A DNA stretch of 64,000 bases from Zanthoxylum bungeanum (lineage: Eukaryota > Streptophyta > Magnoliopsida > Sapindales > Rutaceae), in the NCBI GenBank assembly GCA_019454045.1, contig SKCR01017761.1:1-64000 (forward strand), written 5' to 3'. The notes beneath the pieces are model-generated. The model did no database searches and was not told where the DNA came from. It saw only the letters and a program-made list of their open reading frames with translations. The translations under genes were made by a program, and so were the position numbers. Shown here in pieces: positions 1 to 11,796 of this stretch (within the stretch, counting starts at the first letter, position 1; each line of letters starts with the position of its first letter).

Positions 1-568
1 AGAATTCAGACAATGTTTTCAGAAAAAAGAGTTCAGAGTTTTCAGATAAGAAAAAAAATTTATATAAGACTGTTTTCCTAGGAGAATTCTGGATTTAGAA
101 CCAAGTATTTTCAAAATAGTATTTCAGTTTTCATTTTAAATCGTCCACTCACTTAGATCGTACAAATGGACTAATCTCACACTCGTAATTTCTTATTTTG
201 CAGGTATTCCCGGAGGACATGCTCGAGGGAATGGATACCGATGGCAGTCACTAGAGGGTTTTGGTCCACCAGGTCGAGTCAAAGTTCAGTTCAGATAGTG
301 TCAAAGAATGTTGTGTAATATATAATATGCCTAGTATAATATATGCATGTAAAGAGTTATAGATGTTGAATATTAAAGTTATGATGTATAATGAATTTGA
401 GTATTCAGTTAGAGAAATGATAAACATTCATGAGATAGATTTGGGCATTGGTCCCGTGCATGAGTATATACATGAGAAAAGAATAGCAGATTTCAGAAGT
501 CAAAGGCTTAGGGGAATAGTAAGGCTTATTCCTTACCGGTAGCATTTCACGAATTAGGGATGTTACAA
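1..568. repeat. LTR-like remnant at window edge
   Basis: No coding capacity is seen. The stretch ends in a motif of the form GGATGTTACAA near 561, which resembles ends of chromovirus-type Ty3/gypsy LTRs. Similar 'gatgttac' wording occurs in the minus-strand-looking debris at 50900-50960. I infer an old LTR fragment cut by the window start; family and strand are not secure. Confidence 0.35.
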
Positions 569-626
569 CAATTCATTCCATGAAAACCCTAGCCACCTTG
601 TTCTTATTTTCTCTTAAGTGTTGAAA

Positions 627-663
<37 letters not shown>

Positions 664-946
664 ACCAAGAAGAATAAAATAAAAATTTATGTGCGATAAA
701 CTTGATCTCTAATGTATTTAGAGATTGATTTTGTGAGTCTTGTCCACACTAGTTTTTGTTGGTTGTGAGACATAGCACAAAGACCATTTGTAGTTGGAAT
801 AAAATTTCATTCTCTTTCTCTACACACACACCTACGGTAGTGAGTTGAAAAATCTGCTCACTGCCGCCTCTTATAAATTATTTGAGGGCTCAGTTTGTTT
901 TGATTTTTGTCCAGAAAAATTAGGGAACATAAATGTATATTTAGTG
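569..946. other. Non-coding stretch with a 33-nt poly(A) run
   Basis: It holds an uninterrupted A run at about 630-662 and otherwise plain AT-rich sequence with no ORF of note. The A run could be a retroposed 3' tail, but I see no matching duplication around it. Confidence 0.4.
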
Positions 947-1092
947 TTGGGTGCTAAACGATCCAAAACAGTGGCATAAAAATAGCAAACAAATTGGGTG
1001 CTAAACGATCCAAAACAGTGGCATAAAAATAGCAAACAACAAGTAAAAAAAATAATGAGTCGTGTGCGCATATTGGGTGCTAAACGATCTAA
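947..1092. repeat. 47-bp tandem repeat, two full copies and one partial
   Basis: A 47-bp unit beginning TTGGGTGCTAAACGATC starts at 947, repeats at 994, and a truncated third copy starts at 1073. The first two copies are almost identical. The short ORFs here only reflect the repeat. Confidence 0.85.
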
Positions 1093-1265
1093 ATTTGAGT
1101 TGTTGTTAGGGGCTATTCCGAGGCTGGAAAATAGTCAAAAACATAAACAAACAAGTCCAAAAGGTGTTGGACAGTTCGGCCAAGAAGGTGTTAAGGCAGA
1201 AAATTTTCAATGTCGATCCTAGTGCCTAAGTAGCTTCCACCACGCGAAGGAAATCAGTTCCTCCA

Positions 1266-1284
1266 ATTGGCATCAAAAGCTAGG
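1266..1284 (+). other. Possible Ty1/copia primer binding site
   Basis: The sequence TTGGCATCAAAAGCTAGG resembles the tRNA-iMet-type PBS common in plant Ty1/copia elements (TGGTATCAGAGC) with several mismatches. It lies upstream of and on the same strand as the copia gag remnant at 2986-3830, so it could mark the 5' LTR border of that element. No intact LTR pair could be defined. Confidence 0.35.
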
Positions 1285-2985
1285 CTTAAAAGTTTTCTTA
1301 ACCCTTCTCTTTTCATTTAAAAGTTTATGTTTTATTGATTTATATGAGATATAAATGATTTTTACGCATGTTGTGATGAGTAGGCACATTCTTATGTTCA
1401 TGTGATGAATGTTTATTTTTTTAAATCATGTGATAAATGTATTTGATTGATTGTGATTTTTTCAGCTCTTATTTAGTGTTGTTTTTGGTTTTGGGAATGT
1501 AAGGCTATAGGCCATTTTTTTTACAAGCGTTGTAAATTTATTTTCCTATGTAAATTTATCAAGTTGCATCATTCTATGTAATTGGAGAGTTGATGCCGCC
1601 AAAGACTCAACACCACTCCATGAAGTAAGATTTGAAGACCAAATGATGTCTTGGTATGTTTTGTATGAATTAGATTATTATAGGAATAAATAAGAGCCCG
1701 ATCAATGCAATTTTAATTTTATGTTATATGTATGTTTACTTCGAAATATTTGAATAACATGTTATATAGCTTAGGGTGCCTACTCTTACATTTTCACATG
1801 CCATAAACTATAAAAGATGTATGGATATTCTAGTCATAAAATGTGATTTTATGAAAATTTAAAAGAGTTAAATTGGAATATGATATGCATGAAAATAAAT
1901 TAATAAGATTAATTGGTTTAATGGTTTAAAATTGAAATTTAAAAATTTAATATAAATGGGCTTTATAAGTAAATTGTGTTTTCCTTTGGTATATCGGATG
2001 GAAATCCTTACGTAAATTCCATAGTCGAAATGCACTCGGGACTCAATTTCCTCTACCATTGGAATTTATATGACACTTATATTAATTAAATAGTATAATT
2101 AAAACTTTGACCTTTTTGAATTTCTGAATTTTAAACTTATAAGTGAATTAAAATTTTTAGAGTTAAAATTACTTAGGTCACTAAAGCAAAACTTAATTAA
2201 ATTAGTTTAATTAAATAAAATATTAGTTGAGACTAATGGAAATTAGTGAATAAATATTTTAAGAGTTAAAATTGGTTAGATCACTAATTATGAACTAGTG
2301 TAAAATAGAGTTATGTTTTAGCCGCGCATAAACTTATAGACACTATTGAATTAAAATATTAGATATTTTAAATAGAAACCTTTAATTTTAAAATAGTTCA
2401 TGGGAGAGGGATATATGACAATATATCCTGTAATCTTCGTTGTTAGTCCGAAACGTGAGATTCAAAAGGCGCCTCGAGACGGCTTTATTTTCATCCCCTA
2501 TGGATGGTGTCCTTTTTGGGTCAATATCAAGTTTGGAATCCGAGAGGATAGAAACTCTAGATGTATATAGTGAATTGACCTACCTATGGCGGCACCTCAC
2601 TAGTTAAGTCTAAGGGTTCTAAAACAATGGGTTACACTCACGAAGGAATGATTAATTGTTAATCAAAATTCCTTGATCAAATCAAACAGTGGTTGGTTAA
2701 TATAGGAATAAGAGTTATTCCCTCATATATCAATCAATTGAAATTGTCTCGATCTATTATATAAATACTTGACCTGCCCTATGGCGCCACTTATTTGTGG
2801 GATGATAGATTTCGGTGGCATAGTAATTCTTTTTTGTTTCTAATTCATTATATATGGTTCATGCATCATGTTTAATCTTATGCCTAAATATTTGATGATT
2901 TTAATATGCAATAAATGGATATTAAATGCATGCTTATTTTATTTTATTTCATCCATGGTTTCTCTTATTATTGCTATTCTCTCAA
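1285..2985. other. AT-rich non-coding sequence, probable copia leader
   Basis: No exon, RNA gene or clear repeat is visible. It lies between a possible copia PBS and copia gag homology, so an untranslated leader or LTR remnant is likely. Confidence 0.3.
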
Positions 2986-3830
2986 ATAACAAATTAACGA
3001 GAGAAAATTATGTTAAGTGGAAAAGTAACATGAACGTCATTTTAGTAACTTCACTGTGCGTGATACCTATAAGAAATAGGTCGCAACCAATAAGAAAGCC
3101 CGCTGCTACTTGCTAGCAGAGATGTCTGAGGTTCTTGCTGCAAAGCATTAGCCAATGGCTACATCATTTTTGATGATGGAGTCATTACAAGGCATGTTTG
3201 GGCAGTCTTCGAAGCAACAAAATCATGAGGCTATGTTCTCAACGATGACCGCAATGATGAAGAAAGGGACATTGTCTAATAGCACGTCTTGAGGATGATG
3301 ATCTATCTCAACACAGCCGAAATTCATAGAGCTTGTATTGATGAACGTAGTCAGGTGACCATGATCATGGAAACTCTTCCGAAGAGTTTCCTACATTTTA
3401 AAAGCAACTATGTTATGAACAAGTTGACTTTTACTTTGACTCAGCTGCTTAATGAGCTCACCCGTTACGAGTCCATGTTGGTGGATCCTTGGAAGCGTAG
3501 TGGAGAGGCAAATATTACCGAATCAAGGTATTTAGGATAGTTTTTTTTCCAATGCACATCCTTGTTGCAATGGAAAAGCAAAGCCCATGCAGAAGAACAA
3601 GAAAGGCTCCAAGGATGTCAAGCCTAAAGGAAAGTTTTCCATTGCAACAAGGATGTGCATTGGAAAAGAACTGTCCTAAATACCTTGATGAGCTGAAAGA
3701 GAAGAAGGCCACATGTAAATATGATTTACCTGTTATTGAATCTATATTAGTGGAGAATGATAAATCCACATGAATTGTTGATTCTCGAGCCACTAACCAT
3801 GTTTGTTCTTCTTTGCAGTTACTTGACTCA
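2986..3830 (+). pseudogene. Ty1/copia gag-protease remnant
   Basis: The conceptual protein starts with a gag N-terminal motif (NKLTRENYVKWKSNM, about 2988-3032). It continues in other frames with a UBN2-type gag segment at about 3290-3480 that includes METLPKSFLHF and the LNELTRYES stretch. A zinc-knuckle-like segment follows near 3640-3680, and then a protease-like 'DSRATNHVC' near 3782-3808, where the usual D-S/T-G is altered. At least two frame changes and several stops break it, and no integrase or RT follows: after about 3840 the sequence switches to an unrelated repeat. It is a truncated, inactive fragment. Confidence 0.75.
3545..3667. repeat. 33-bp perfect inverted repeat in the copia zinc-knuckle region
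   Basis: The arm at 3545-3577 is the exact reverse complement of 3635-3667, with a 57-bp spacer. The right arm encodes the expected gag zinc-knuckle segment; the left arm is an inverted duplicate of it, so this looks like a local inverted duplication. Confidence 0.9.
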
Positions 3831-3839
3831 TGGAGGGAC

Positions 3840-4880
3840 CTTACTAAAGATTTGCCTAAATGACCATTTTATCCTTATGTTAATCATTGAATTTTGACTT
3901 AGGACTTATCAGATAAGTTTTAGATGTTAAATGACCAAATTGACCTCATTGGCATATATGAAGCAATTGGTTATTTTGGTCATTTATGTCAAGCTTATTT
4001 GATAAGCTTAGTATTGAAAAATGACAATAATAACCCTTTTTAAAAGCTTATGTTTTTTTCATTTTAAAAAAGGAAAAAAAAATTATTTCATGAGATATAT
4101 TATTAGCCTAGTCAAAAGTTATAAAAAAAAATGGGAGGGGAAGCTTTGAGAAGCTTAAAATGAGTTCCATGGCAACCAATGGAAATTCAACATGGAAGCT
4201 TAGATCTTTGGTGCTCAAAATGAAGGAAAGCTTAGATTTTTGTTGTCATTTTAGAGTATTATGACCACTCTTTTGATACCTAGAATTGTTCTTAAGTGCT
4301 TCATGTGTGGTGGCTTTGATTGGGTGTTGTATTAATTTGATTAGTCTTGTAAAATTGGATTTTTGGCATGAAAAATAATATATTTTTCTATTCTGTTCAT
4401 ATATGAAAAATTATATTTTTGGTGTGTGAAAAATATATTATTTGGATGTGTTGGATATGTATTAGGTGTTGGAATAATAACCGAAAATTATTTCCGAGTG
4501 AAAAAATATGAAAACGGTGAAAAAATATATTATCTGGTGAATAACAGTGTTACTGTGTGTGGACTGACTAAATAGTGAACTATTCACTGTTCGATCAGCC
4601 CATTGAGTGATCGGACATTGTTGGACTGACCGGGACAACCCGATTGGGTGCTAGTTAGTCGGCTCGGTCAGAAACACGTTTTACACAATTTTATGAAAAA
4701 TCATTTTTGTAAAAGTTTTGCATTGTTTTTGTAATTTATTATGTCGTTATTTAATAAAGAAAAATATATTTTGGTGAAATATGAATAAATTATTGATATA
4801 CGATACCGAATAATTTATTTTGTAAGTTTAAAAAATTTTGAAAATACGATTTCGCCTAAACCGCGCTTCCGTAACAAAAA
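3840..4880 (-). repeat. Dispersed LTR-like repeat, inverted relative to 24780-25500
   Basis: The reverse complement of about 4200-4520 aligns clearly by eye with 24790-25080: shared runs include the CACCGTTTTCATAT block, the TTATTCCAA block and the 'atgccaaaaatccaatttt' block. No ORF is present. I infer two diverged copies of one LTR-type family in opposite orientation. Confidence 0.6.
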
Positions 4881-5391
4881 TCCCAACTAAAGATACTTGT
4901 TTTAAAATTTAAGATTTGTAAATTAATAATATGTGATTTTTTTAAACACTTTATATTTTCTGCCAATGCTAACCATATGGGGAAAAGTTCTCTCATTGTC
5001 ATTTATCTTATATTTTTAAAGAAATAAAATTAAATATTATTATGAGACTTGTCATCAATGGTAAAAATAGGTCGGTAATGGTATAACTGAATTGGTTTTC
5101 AAATATTTTAAAAAATTTGTTAAATGGGGTCAAATCTTGAAAATATAAGATATTAAAAATATATTTGAATTTGTCCACTACTAAAAAAGTCAATAGTGAA
5201 CCCAAAAATTTAATATCATTTAAAAAAAAATTATTTAGTTATTATAGATTTTCTTTAAGATGCAAAATTCCATTATTAATTTTCAAGTGTAACATTTATA
5301 ACCCTTCGTAATTCAGATTTGAAGATGCTACAAACTACAAATCTTTTAACCTTGACTGACAAGACAAAGGCCCTTCCTAATTTGATCAAAC
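4881..5391. other. AT-rich intergenic sequence
   Basis: I see no gene, RNA or structured repeat here, only low-complexity A/T sequence up to the SINE duplication. Confidence 0.4.
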
Positions 5392-5403
5392 CAAATATTG
5401 GCT

Positions 5404-5579
5404 TCCTTTTTTTTTGAATTGTTAGAAATCTTGCAACCAAACCATCTCTTTCGGGCTTAAGCGGAACAGGTAAAACCCCGACTATCACAGGTTCTTACAA
5501 GAAACACACTCCCTGAATTCGAACCCAGGACCTAAAGATGAGATCCTGAGGCCTACACCTCCAAGCCGCCCCTTGGGGA
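5404..5579 (-). mobile_element. tRNA-derived SINE with target-site duplication
   Basis: Read on the minus strand, the element begins near 5579, has an A-box-like GGCTTGGAGG region and a canonical B box GGTTCGAATTC (plus-strand positions 5515-5525), and ends in an A-rich tail (T run at about 5407-5415). It is flanked by a 12-bp direct duplication, CAAATATTGGCT, at 5392-5403 and 5580-5591. These are the hallmarks of a tRNA-type SINE mobilised by LINE machinery. It is not a tRNA gene: no cloverleaf can be drawn. Confidence 0.8.
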
Positions 5580-5591
5580 CAAATATTGGCT

Positions 5592-6760
5592 ACTCTTCTA
5601 ACAAGTTTTTTTTTTAAAAAAAAAAAAAAAAAACATGCCAGTATCATTTGAGTAAGCAAAACAGCCACGGGTTACAGAGAATGGAAACAAGTATTTTGGA
5701 AGCAGTACATATAAAATTGATGCATCATTCTGAATTTTGCAGTGCGCTACCAAATACAGCTTGGTATTTTCCAGAATCACTAATCTATTGCGTTTTTACT
5801 GACTGTAACATTTTATAAATCATAGAGAATGGAATTTACAGAGCAAGTGTTCAGTAATTCAGCAACCAGCTACTGTTAAATTTGTTACCCTCCTCATCTG
5901 CCAAGAAATATAAGTGCAATATGATGAACAGGCCTTTCAATCCCCCGACTTTTTGAATCATATCAAGTGTTGCTCAATCACCAAAACTTTAATCTTCTTT
6001 GGGTATACACAATGTAGGAAAACTTCAACCCTAATATATTTCTATGAAACAAATTCAATCTTGTCCACTTAGGATCTGACCAAACATGTATTACTAGTCC
6101 TAAATTTATTCACAAATGTATTGAAATAAACCTAAGTATTTCACAATATAATTACATACCTTACTTCTTGTAGAGTTATTCTTAATCAAACTTAATTGAT
6201 TTCCTATCTCAATAAGCAAATGCTCATATTTATAGGAGGAGAATCAAGTTACTATATCATCACATGCATGACTTCCTACTTACACACATGCATTTGGAAG
6301 CAAGCCTTGATTACTATGTAATCACATGTATTTGGATGCATTCATTACTATGTAATCACATGTATTTGGTAACTCAATGACATCATCTAACCCCTCCAAA
6401 TATGTTACCATCATGGGTATACCATTATTCTCCATTAGCATTTTCCGAATATTGTTTACTTTAACATTTTCTAACACACAGCTTATATCATCAACACTTC
6501 TTTCATTTTAACTACCTTTGGCTACTACAGCAGCTCCAGAACATAACAAGAGTCAATAAATCAAAGGAAATTTGTTATGACACCTTCTGCTCAAGCTCAA
6601 TTGCATCTTCTGACATATGTACAAAAGTATCCAAGGACTTAATTGCAGCAAGCCAATTTTTTCTACCCAATTCCTATTGCATATAAGGAACTTGCCTCTC
6701 ACTAATCGTGACTATGAACGAAATAAACACAACTGCCTTCCCTTGTAGTTGAAGGGAAGA
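5592..6760. other. Downstream flank of the RPOT2 copy
   Basis: There is no coding exon. A T10/A19 run lies near 5606-5634. A 34-bp tandem duplication around ATTACTATGTAATCACATG lies at 6310-6369. The part next to 6761 would be the 3' UTR of the minus-strand polymerase gene; I could not place a polyadenylation site with confidence. Confidence 0.4.
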
Positions 6761-8591
6761 TTAATTGAAGAAATAAGGAGACCCTAAAACTTCTTTCAGA
6801 TCAAAGTCTCCCCGCTCTGGTAGCGGTGGAAAAATTAATTTGGGGAAGGACTTCTGAAAGCTCTCCAACAACTGTAAGAACAAAAGCAGTCACCAGAAAA
6901 TTTAAATTAGAAAAAAAAAGGGAAGATTCTCAGTTTCGAAGATTTTAATTTTAACATCAATATCTAGTTTCTGTAGTTGCATTTACATAAACAAAAGAAT
7001 ATGACTTCTAAAAACTTGCAGATACTGATTTCCATCAAAAAGTAAAACAATTGCACTTTAAGCATATTCTCAACTAGACTGGATAAGTGACCAACATATT
7101 GTGACAGCAATAATATCATGTGTGTATAGTCTTTACTAAGACTTAATTTTTTTCTCAAAATCCTCCTAGTCCGGATGAAGTTTGAGAAAAAAAGGTGGAG
7201 AAGTATGTGCAAATTGTAAAATGCATGTCCATTTGCACTCAACAACTAGTGATAAAGAATCCACTAAGTAGCTCTCGGATACCTATATGATAAAGCAATC
7301 TATAAGATACTTACATCCTCCAGGATTGGCTTCCCATAGAGTTCAACAAACTTTTCTCGGAGTATCTTATTCATTTGGTCAACATCACATGCATGTGTCC
7401 AGTATGAATCTCGGACCCCTGAAATCAAATGTTAGTATCAAATAGCTTTGAGTCCCAATACATGGATAAGATGAGTACATATCCATTACTGAAGAAGACA
7501 AAAAAATAAAAATCCACCAAGTACCAGCAAAATACAAGCCTGCCCTTTTGCAGGCAACAGCAGTCATCATCATGTGGGAACCATCAAGAGAGTGAACAAA
7601 ATTTGGGGGAAAGGCTGTTCTCTGTGGCTTAACCATAATCTATAATAATGACAAAAGCAGTCCAATCAGTAATATAATGGTTAGTATTTGCATGACTTGA
7701 AAAAAATCCATTTTTACAACAGAAAGGTAGACATTAAAATCACAAACTTTACAAAAATACACCTGGTAAACCCTAACAGATATGAAAGATCAGTCATGAA
7801 GAAAGTTTGTGCTCCCACACAAGGCTAAGCTTTCCATTTTAGTGAGACAGAAAACCATGCAACCTTTGTTAAAGTTCTGCTCTTCATAGTATACAAAGAG
7901 AGAACAATAAGACAAAACTGTTAAGAGGAAAAGAAAAGGACCTTGTCAGTTTCTCGCTGTAGTGACAATCTCTGAAGGGAAGTATTAATCTGCATTTAGT
8001 TCAACAAAATGTTAATGACAGTCTAAGATATTGATGGATTTAATTCAAAATGGTGCAAAAACAAATTGTTTAGAACATTACAAGACGCCTTCCCAACTGC
8101 CGGTAAGGTTGAACAACAGGAAGTCCAAGAGGAGTTGTCCACTGCACAGCCTCATTCTCGGAAGCTATCACCTGTTTATATTCAAATCTAGTAGTCAGAA
8201 ACAAAAACAACCATAAAATTAACAGGGAATGATGGTAAGATGCAATGTCGATAGTCTCCAAATATAACATTTGAGTTTTAAAAAAGAAGAAAAAGAAGAG
8301 ACCTCAAGACATGATGTGAGATGGGCGTCGTAGGGGTGGTTAAAGATGACTCCTAGAGAATTACCAAAATAATTTCTCTTCTCCTTTTAAATAAGAATTA
8401 CCAATATTCGTCACATGCGCAACCAAAAATTTAACAGATGATGGCCGACAAATATAGGTAGCACACTAAATTCTCTTCTCTTACAGTTTGATAGAAAAGC
8501 TAAGCAGAATAGATAATAAAATTGATACTTTGAATGAAAATCTAAGAGGCACTCGAGGTGCCATATTATATTCCTTTCATTGAATAATAAA

Positions 8592-9572
8592 CAATGTTGT
8601 GAAAACCGGACCGGACAGGCCGGTTCGACCGGTCGAATCGGGAACCTGCCTTGTGTCCAGTCTGGTTAATGCATTAAAACCGGAAGGCGAAAAAATCGTT
8701 GAAAATCGATTCTGACCGGTGAACCAGTTAAAAACAGGAGAACCGACAAAACCCGGTTTTTGTTTTTTTTTGTTTTTATTTCTTAAGTGGAAAAACAAAA
8801 CGACGCCGTTTTGAATGCTAACACAAAAACGCGTGAAGCCCTAATCTCATCTCATCGTGTTCTACCCTCGTGTTTCTCTGCCTCTGCTCCCTCAATCAAC
8901 TCAACTCTCAAGCCCTCAATCGATCATCATCATTTCTTGCAGGCAATAATGACACCGTTTCAAATTAAAAATCCATAATTTTGGAGTAGCCTGCGCCCTT
9001 TTGCTTCGTCTCAAATCTCAATCTCGGCTCTTCTTAGTCAAGATCTCGACTTAGTCTCAGTCTCACTCTCACAAAGTCAGTGAGTCACAGTCAGCTCTCA
9101 ATCTCAGCTCTCTCGTCTCACTCTCAAGAACACAGCTCTCTGGCTCTCTCTCGGTAAGTACCATTCAACTACTCTCGCTGTTGCTATTTGTTTCGCAAGT
9201 ATATCTAATGAAATTGAGTTAGGCATGAGTTGGGTGTGTGGTTTGGTGGGATCTACTGCAATAACATAAACTGATTTTTTTTATTGAAATTTTGGCTGCC
9301 TTAGACTTGGAATTTATTTAATTTTTGTATTGCTGCATTATTTGGATAGAGCTAGGGAAAACTGGGTGTGTGGTTTGCTGCATTATTTAATTTTTGTATT
9401 GGTGGGATCTACTGCATTATTAAATTTGTTTATAAATATTTTTATAATTTTTAATTAATTAATATTATTTGTGACGTCAGCCGTTTCTGCCGGTTTTTTC
9501 GGAATGGTACAACCGGTCGAACTAGTGACCCATTGAACCTTTTCGATCACCGGTCCGATTTTAAAAACATTG
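8592..9572. mobile_element. Non-autonomous hAT element in RPOT2 intron 14
   Basis: The terminal inverted repeats start CAATGTTGTGAAAACCGGACCGG on the left and, reverse-complemented, CAATGTTTTTAAAATCGGACCGG on the right. An exact 8-bp duplication ATAATAAA flanks them at 8584-8591 and 9573-9580, as hAT transposases make. The 981-bp interior has no transposase; it holds leader-like sequence with CT-rich stretches, suggesting a deletion derivative. Confidence 0.88.
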
Positions 9573-10223
9573 ATAATAAATACTAACATAAAAAAGTGGG
9601 TGCACCTTGTGCATGGGTAGTCTATATGAGAGGCTGCCAAAAGGAAAATGAATTTGAAGATCTAAAATCTAATTGTTCTGAAAATTAAAATAATCCAAAT
9701 CAGAGATGTCGCCTTGTTTAAGAAGACACCTTAGAAGATTGCAACATCCTAAATTTAAGCTTGTTCACCAAATGCCCCAAGCCCTCAAAAGCTCCAAAAC
9801 TCTCCATGTTGACATTTTTTGTTCACCGCGACTGATACAACCAGACACATAGAATCTATCACCAGTGACCAGTTAACTAAATAATTTTCCAGTATGTTAC
9901 CTTATCAAGCTAATGATAACTTGCCAACACCAGAAACATATTCAGGATGTTGGAACCAACTCTAATGAATAACTCAGCCTGGGTGCTTTGCTTTTTAACT
10001 AGAGATGAGTCCAGCATTCACATATAAACAATTATCAAATAGATTTTTAAAAAAACTAAAGTAAACAAGACAAACCTTTGCACACTTGCCAAGCCAACTC
10101 ATGATACTTCTTGCTGCTTCAAACATTTCTCCTAAGGCCGTCAATGTGGTCTGCATGCAGGAAAAAAAATGAGTTACCATGTTATACAAGCATACGAATG
10201 AACAGTAAAGTCTTATCCCTTAC

Positions 10224-10373
10224 TTTTGTGGCATAGCAAGCTGCTCCAAATAGTTTTGAATCATCTTCTATAGCACAGCGTTCTTTCAACTTATTCTTGA
10301 TTTGGTCACAAGCACCAATATAAGTGACACCATATACCGATGTTATCACAGTCTGCTTCACCAATTAGTCCAC
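10224..10373 (-). other. Exon 13 of the RPOT2 copy with in-frame TAA
   Basis: This exon encodes the O-helix/motif B region. After the acceptor it reads Val-Asp-stop-Leu-Val-Lys-Gln-Thr; the stop is at plus-strand 10365-10367. In RPOT proteins this place reads Val-Asp-Arg-Lys-Leu-Val-Lys, so one codon is missing and the remaining one is TAA. The rest of the exon stays open and ends in a normal GTAAGG donor. A downstream acceptor could bypass the stop only by dropping the catalytic lysine. Confidence 0.85.
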
Positions 10374-10460
10374 CTAAGTATGTCCAGTTATAAATATAAA
10401 TTAGGAGTATAATCTTAAGATCAGCCGATATTAATGGAAACAAAACCTCCTAGTTCACAT

Positions 10461-11713
10461 TAGTGTTCTAAAACGCGTTAGGGGCTAGTGGGGCGGCAGC
10501 CCATCGCCTAGCGCCTAGGCGGAGGCAATTAATCGGCAAGCAGTTAAAACCTAATATTTTCCAATATCATAAATTATCCAAATCATATAAATTCAACCAA
10601 AATGTAATAAAATATAAAATCCAAACTCAATTCACCATATCAAACATCAAAATCCAAGGTCAATCCATCAAACATCCTTAGGGCCAAACTCAAAATCCAA
10701 AAAAAAAAAAAAGACAATAAAACAAAGTTAAGGTTACTAAATCTTTTCTAATCATTCTCTAATTCATCTTCATCCAATTCAAACTCATGATCATTCTCCT
10801 TAGGTTCTTCATTAAATTCAAAATCTTCTTCATCAAGTTTTCTTTATTCAGTATTCCTAGCACTTTTCCGCAGTTGTAACATTTCATCTGTCCCAGATGC
10901 TTCTCCAACCATCCTCCAAGTAAGCCCTGAATCAGGCTCTACTACTTCATCATCACAACCCTCAACAATCCATCCTTGTTAATATTGTTTCACCCACCCC
11001 CTGATACGAACAAGTCAATAATAACCAACAACGACAGCTATCATTATTTCACCCAAAGTTTTTCAACCATTCAACAAAAATAAAATAATAGTAATTGCCT
11101 AATTAAGATTAATTAATTAGTTTAGCTGAATTATTTAACAATCAGTCAATCACAATCTTGTTCATGCGTGAGTCATAGAGAGCCATTAACAATCACAATC
11201 ATCATTAATCAAAAGTGAATAATTTGATTTGGGGTTTTAGGTCAAAAATGATTTAGAGTTTTATTAATTTTATAAATTAATAATTATTATCATACTTTAT
11301 TTCTGCTGAGAAATGCAAAAAAAAAAAAGTAAAAAACATTGCTCATAACTTGCCTTGCTCAAGCGTGCGTGAGTAGGAGAGAGCTGAGGCAGAAAGAGAG
11401 GGGAAGCAGAGCAGAATGCGTGAGAGAGAAAAAGTTGTGGGAACTTTTTTTTAATATACACCACCAAAACGCAGTGTTTTGGGGGGTTTATTTCGCCCCA
11501 AAATGATGTGTTTTGGACGTTTTGGAGGGTTCAAAACCCCCCAAAACGTCGAATAAAAAAAATTAAAAAATCGTGGCGACCCTACGCAGTCGAGTAGCGG
11601 CAAAATCAGCACCGATTTCTCAGCCGCGCGATCACCACCACCGATTAGGTGGTAATCCACGCGATGTCGTGGAACGAAAACGCGCCGCCTAGCCAGCAAG
11701 TTTCCAAACACTG
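10461..11713 (-). mobile_element. Truncated hAT element in RPOT2 intron 12
   Basis: The left end, TAGTGTTCTAAAACG followed by GGCGG-rich sequence, is loosely inverted relative to the right end near 11680-11713 (reverse complement CAGTGTTTGGAAAC followed by GGCTAGGCGG). Between them lies a minus-strand fragment of a hAT transposase C-terminus. I found no matching 8-bp duplication, so borders are approximate. Confidence 0.5.
10748..10980 (-). pseudogene. hAT transposase C-terminal fragment
   Basis: Minus-strand translation gives the acidic tail seen in plant hAT (BED/hATC type) transposases: a 'GWIVEG' segment, an acidic run, 'SGLTWRMVGEASGTDE' and 'RKSARNTE', then one in-frame stop and a Glu/Asp-rich end. 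The BED finger and catalytic core are absent. It belongs to the element in intron 12. Confidence 0.6.
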
Positions 11714-11796
11714 GGTTTGTTGTATTATCAGATTAAAATATTAAAAGAAAATTCTACAAGATAAATTCTCAAAACAGTTACTCTTATAGGAAGACC

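Noticed and set aside
947..1092. CRISPR-like direct repeats
   Set aside because: Repeats are contiguous without unique spacers, and the genome is a plant nuclear genome.
5515..5525. Possible tRNA gene suggested by a B box
   Set aside because: No acceptor stem or anticodon arm can be drawn, and the A tail plus duplication identify a SINE.
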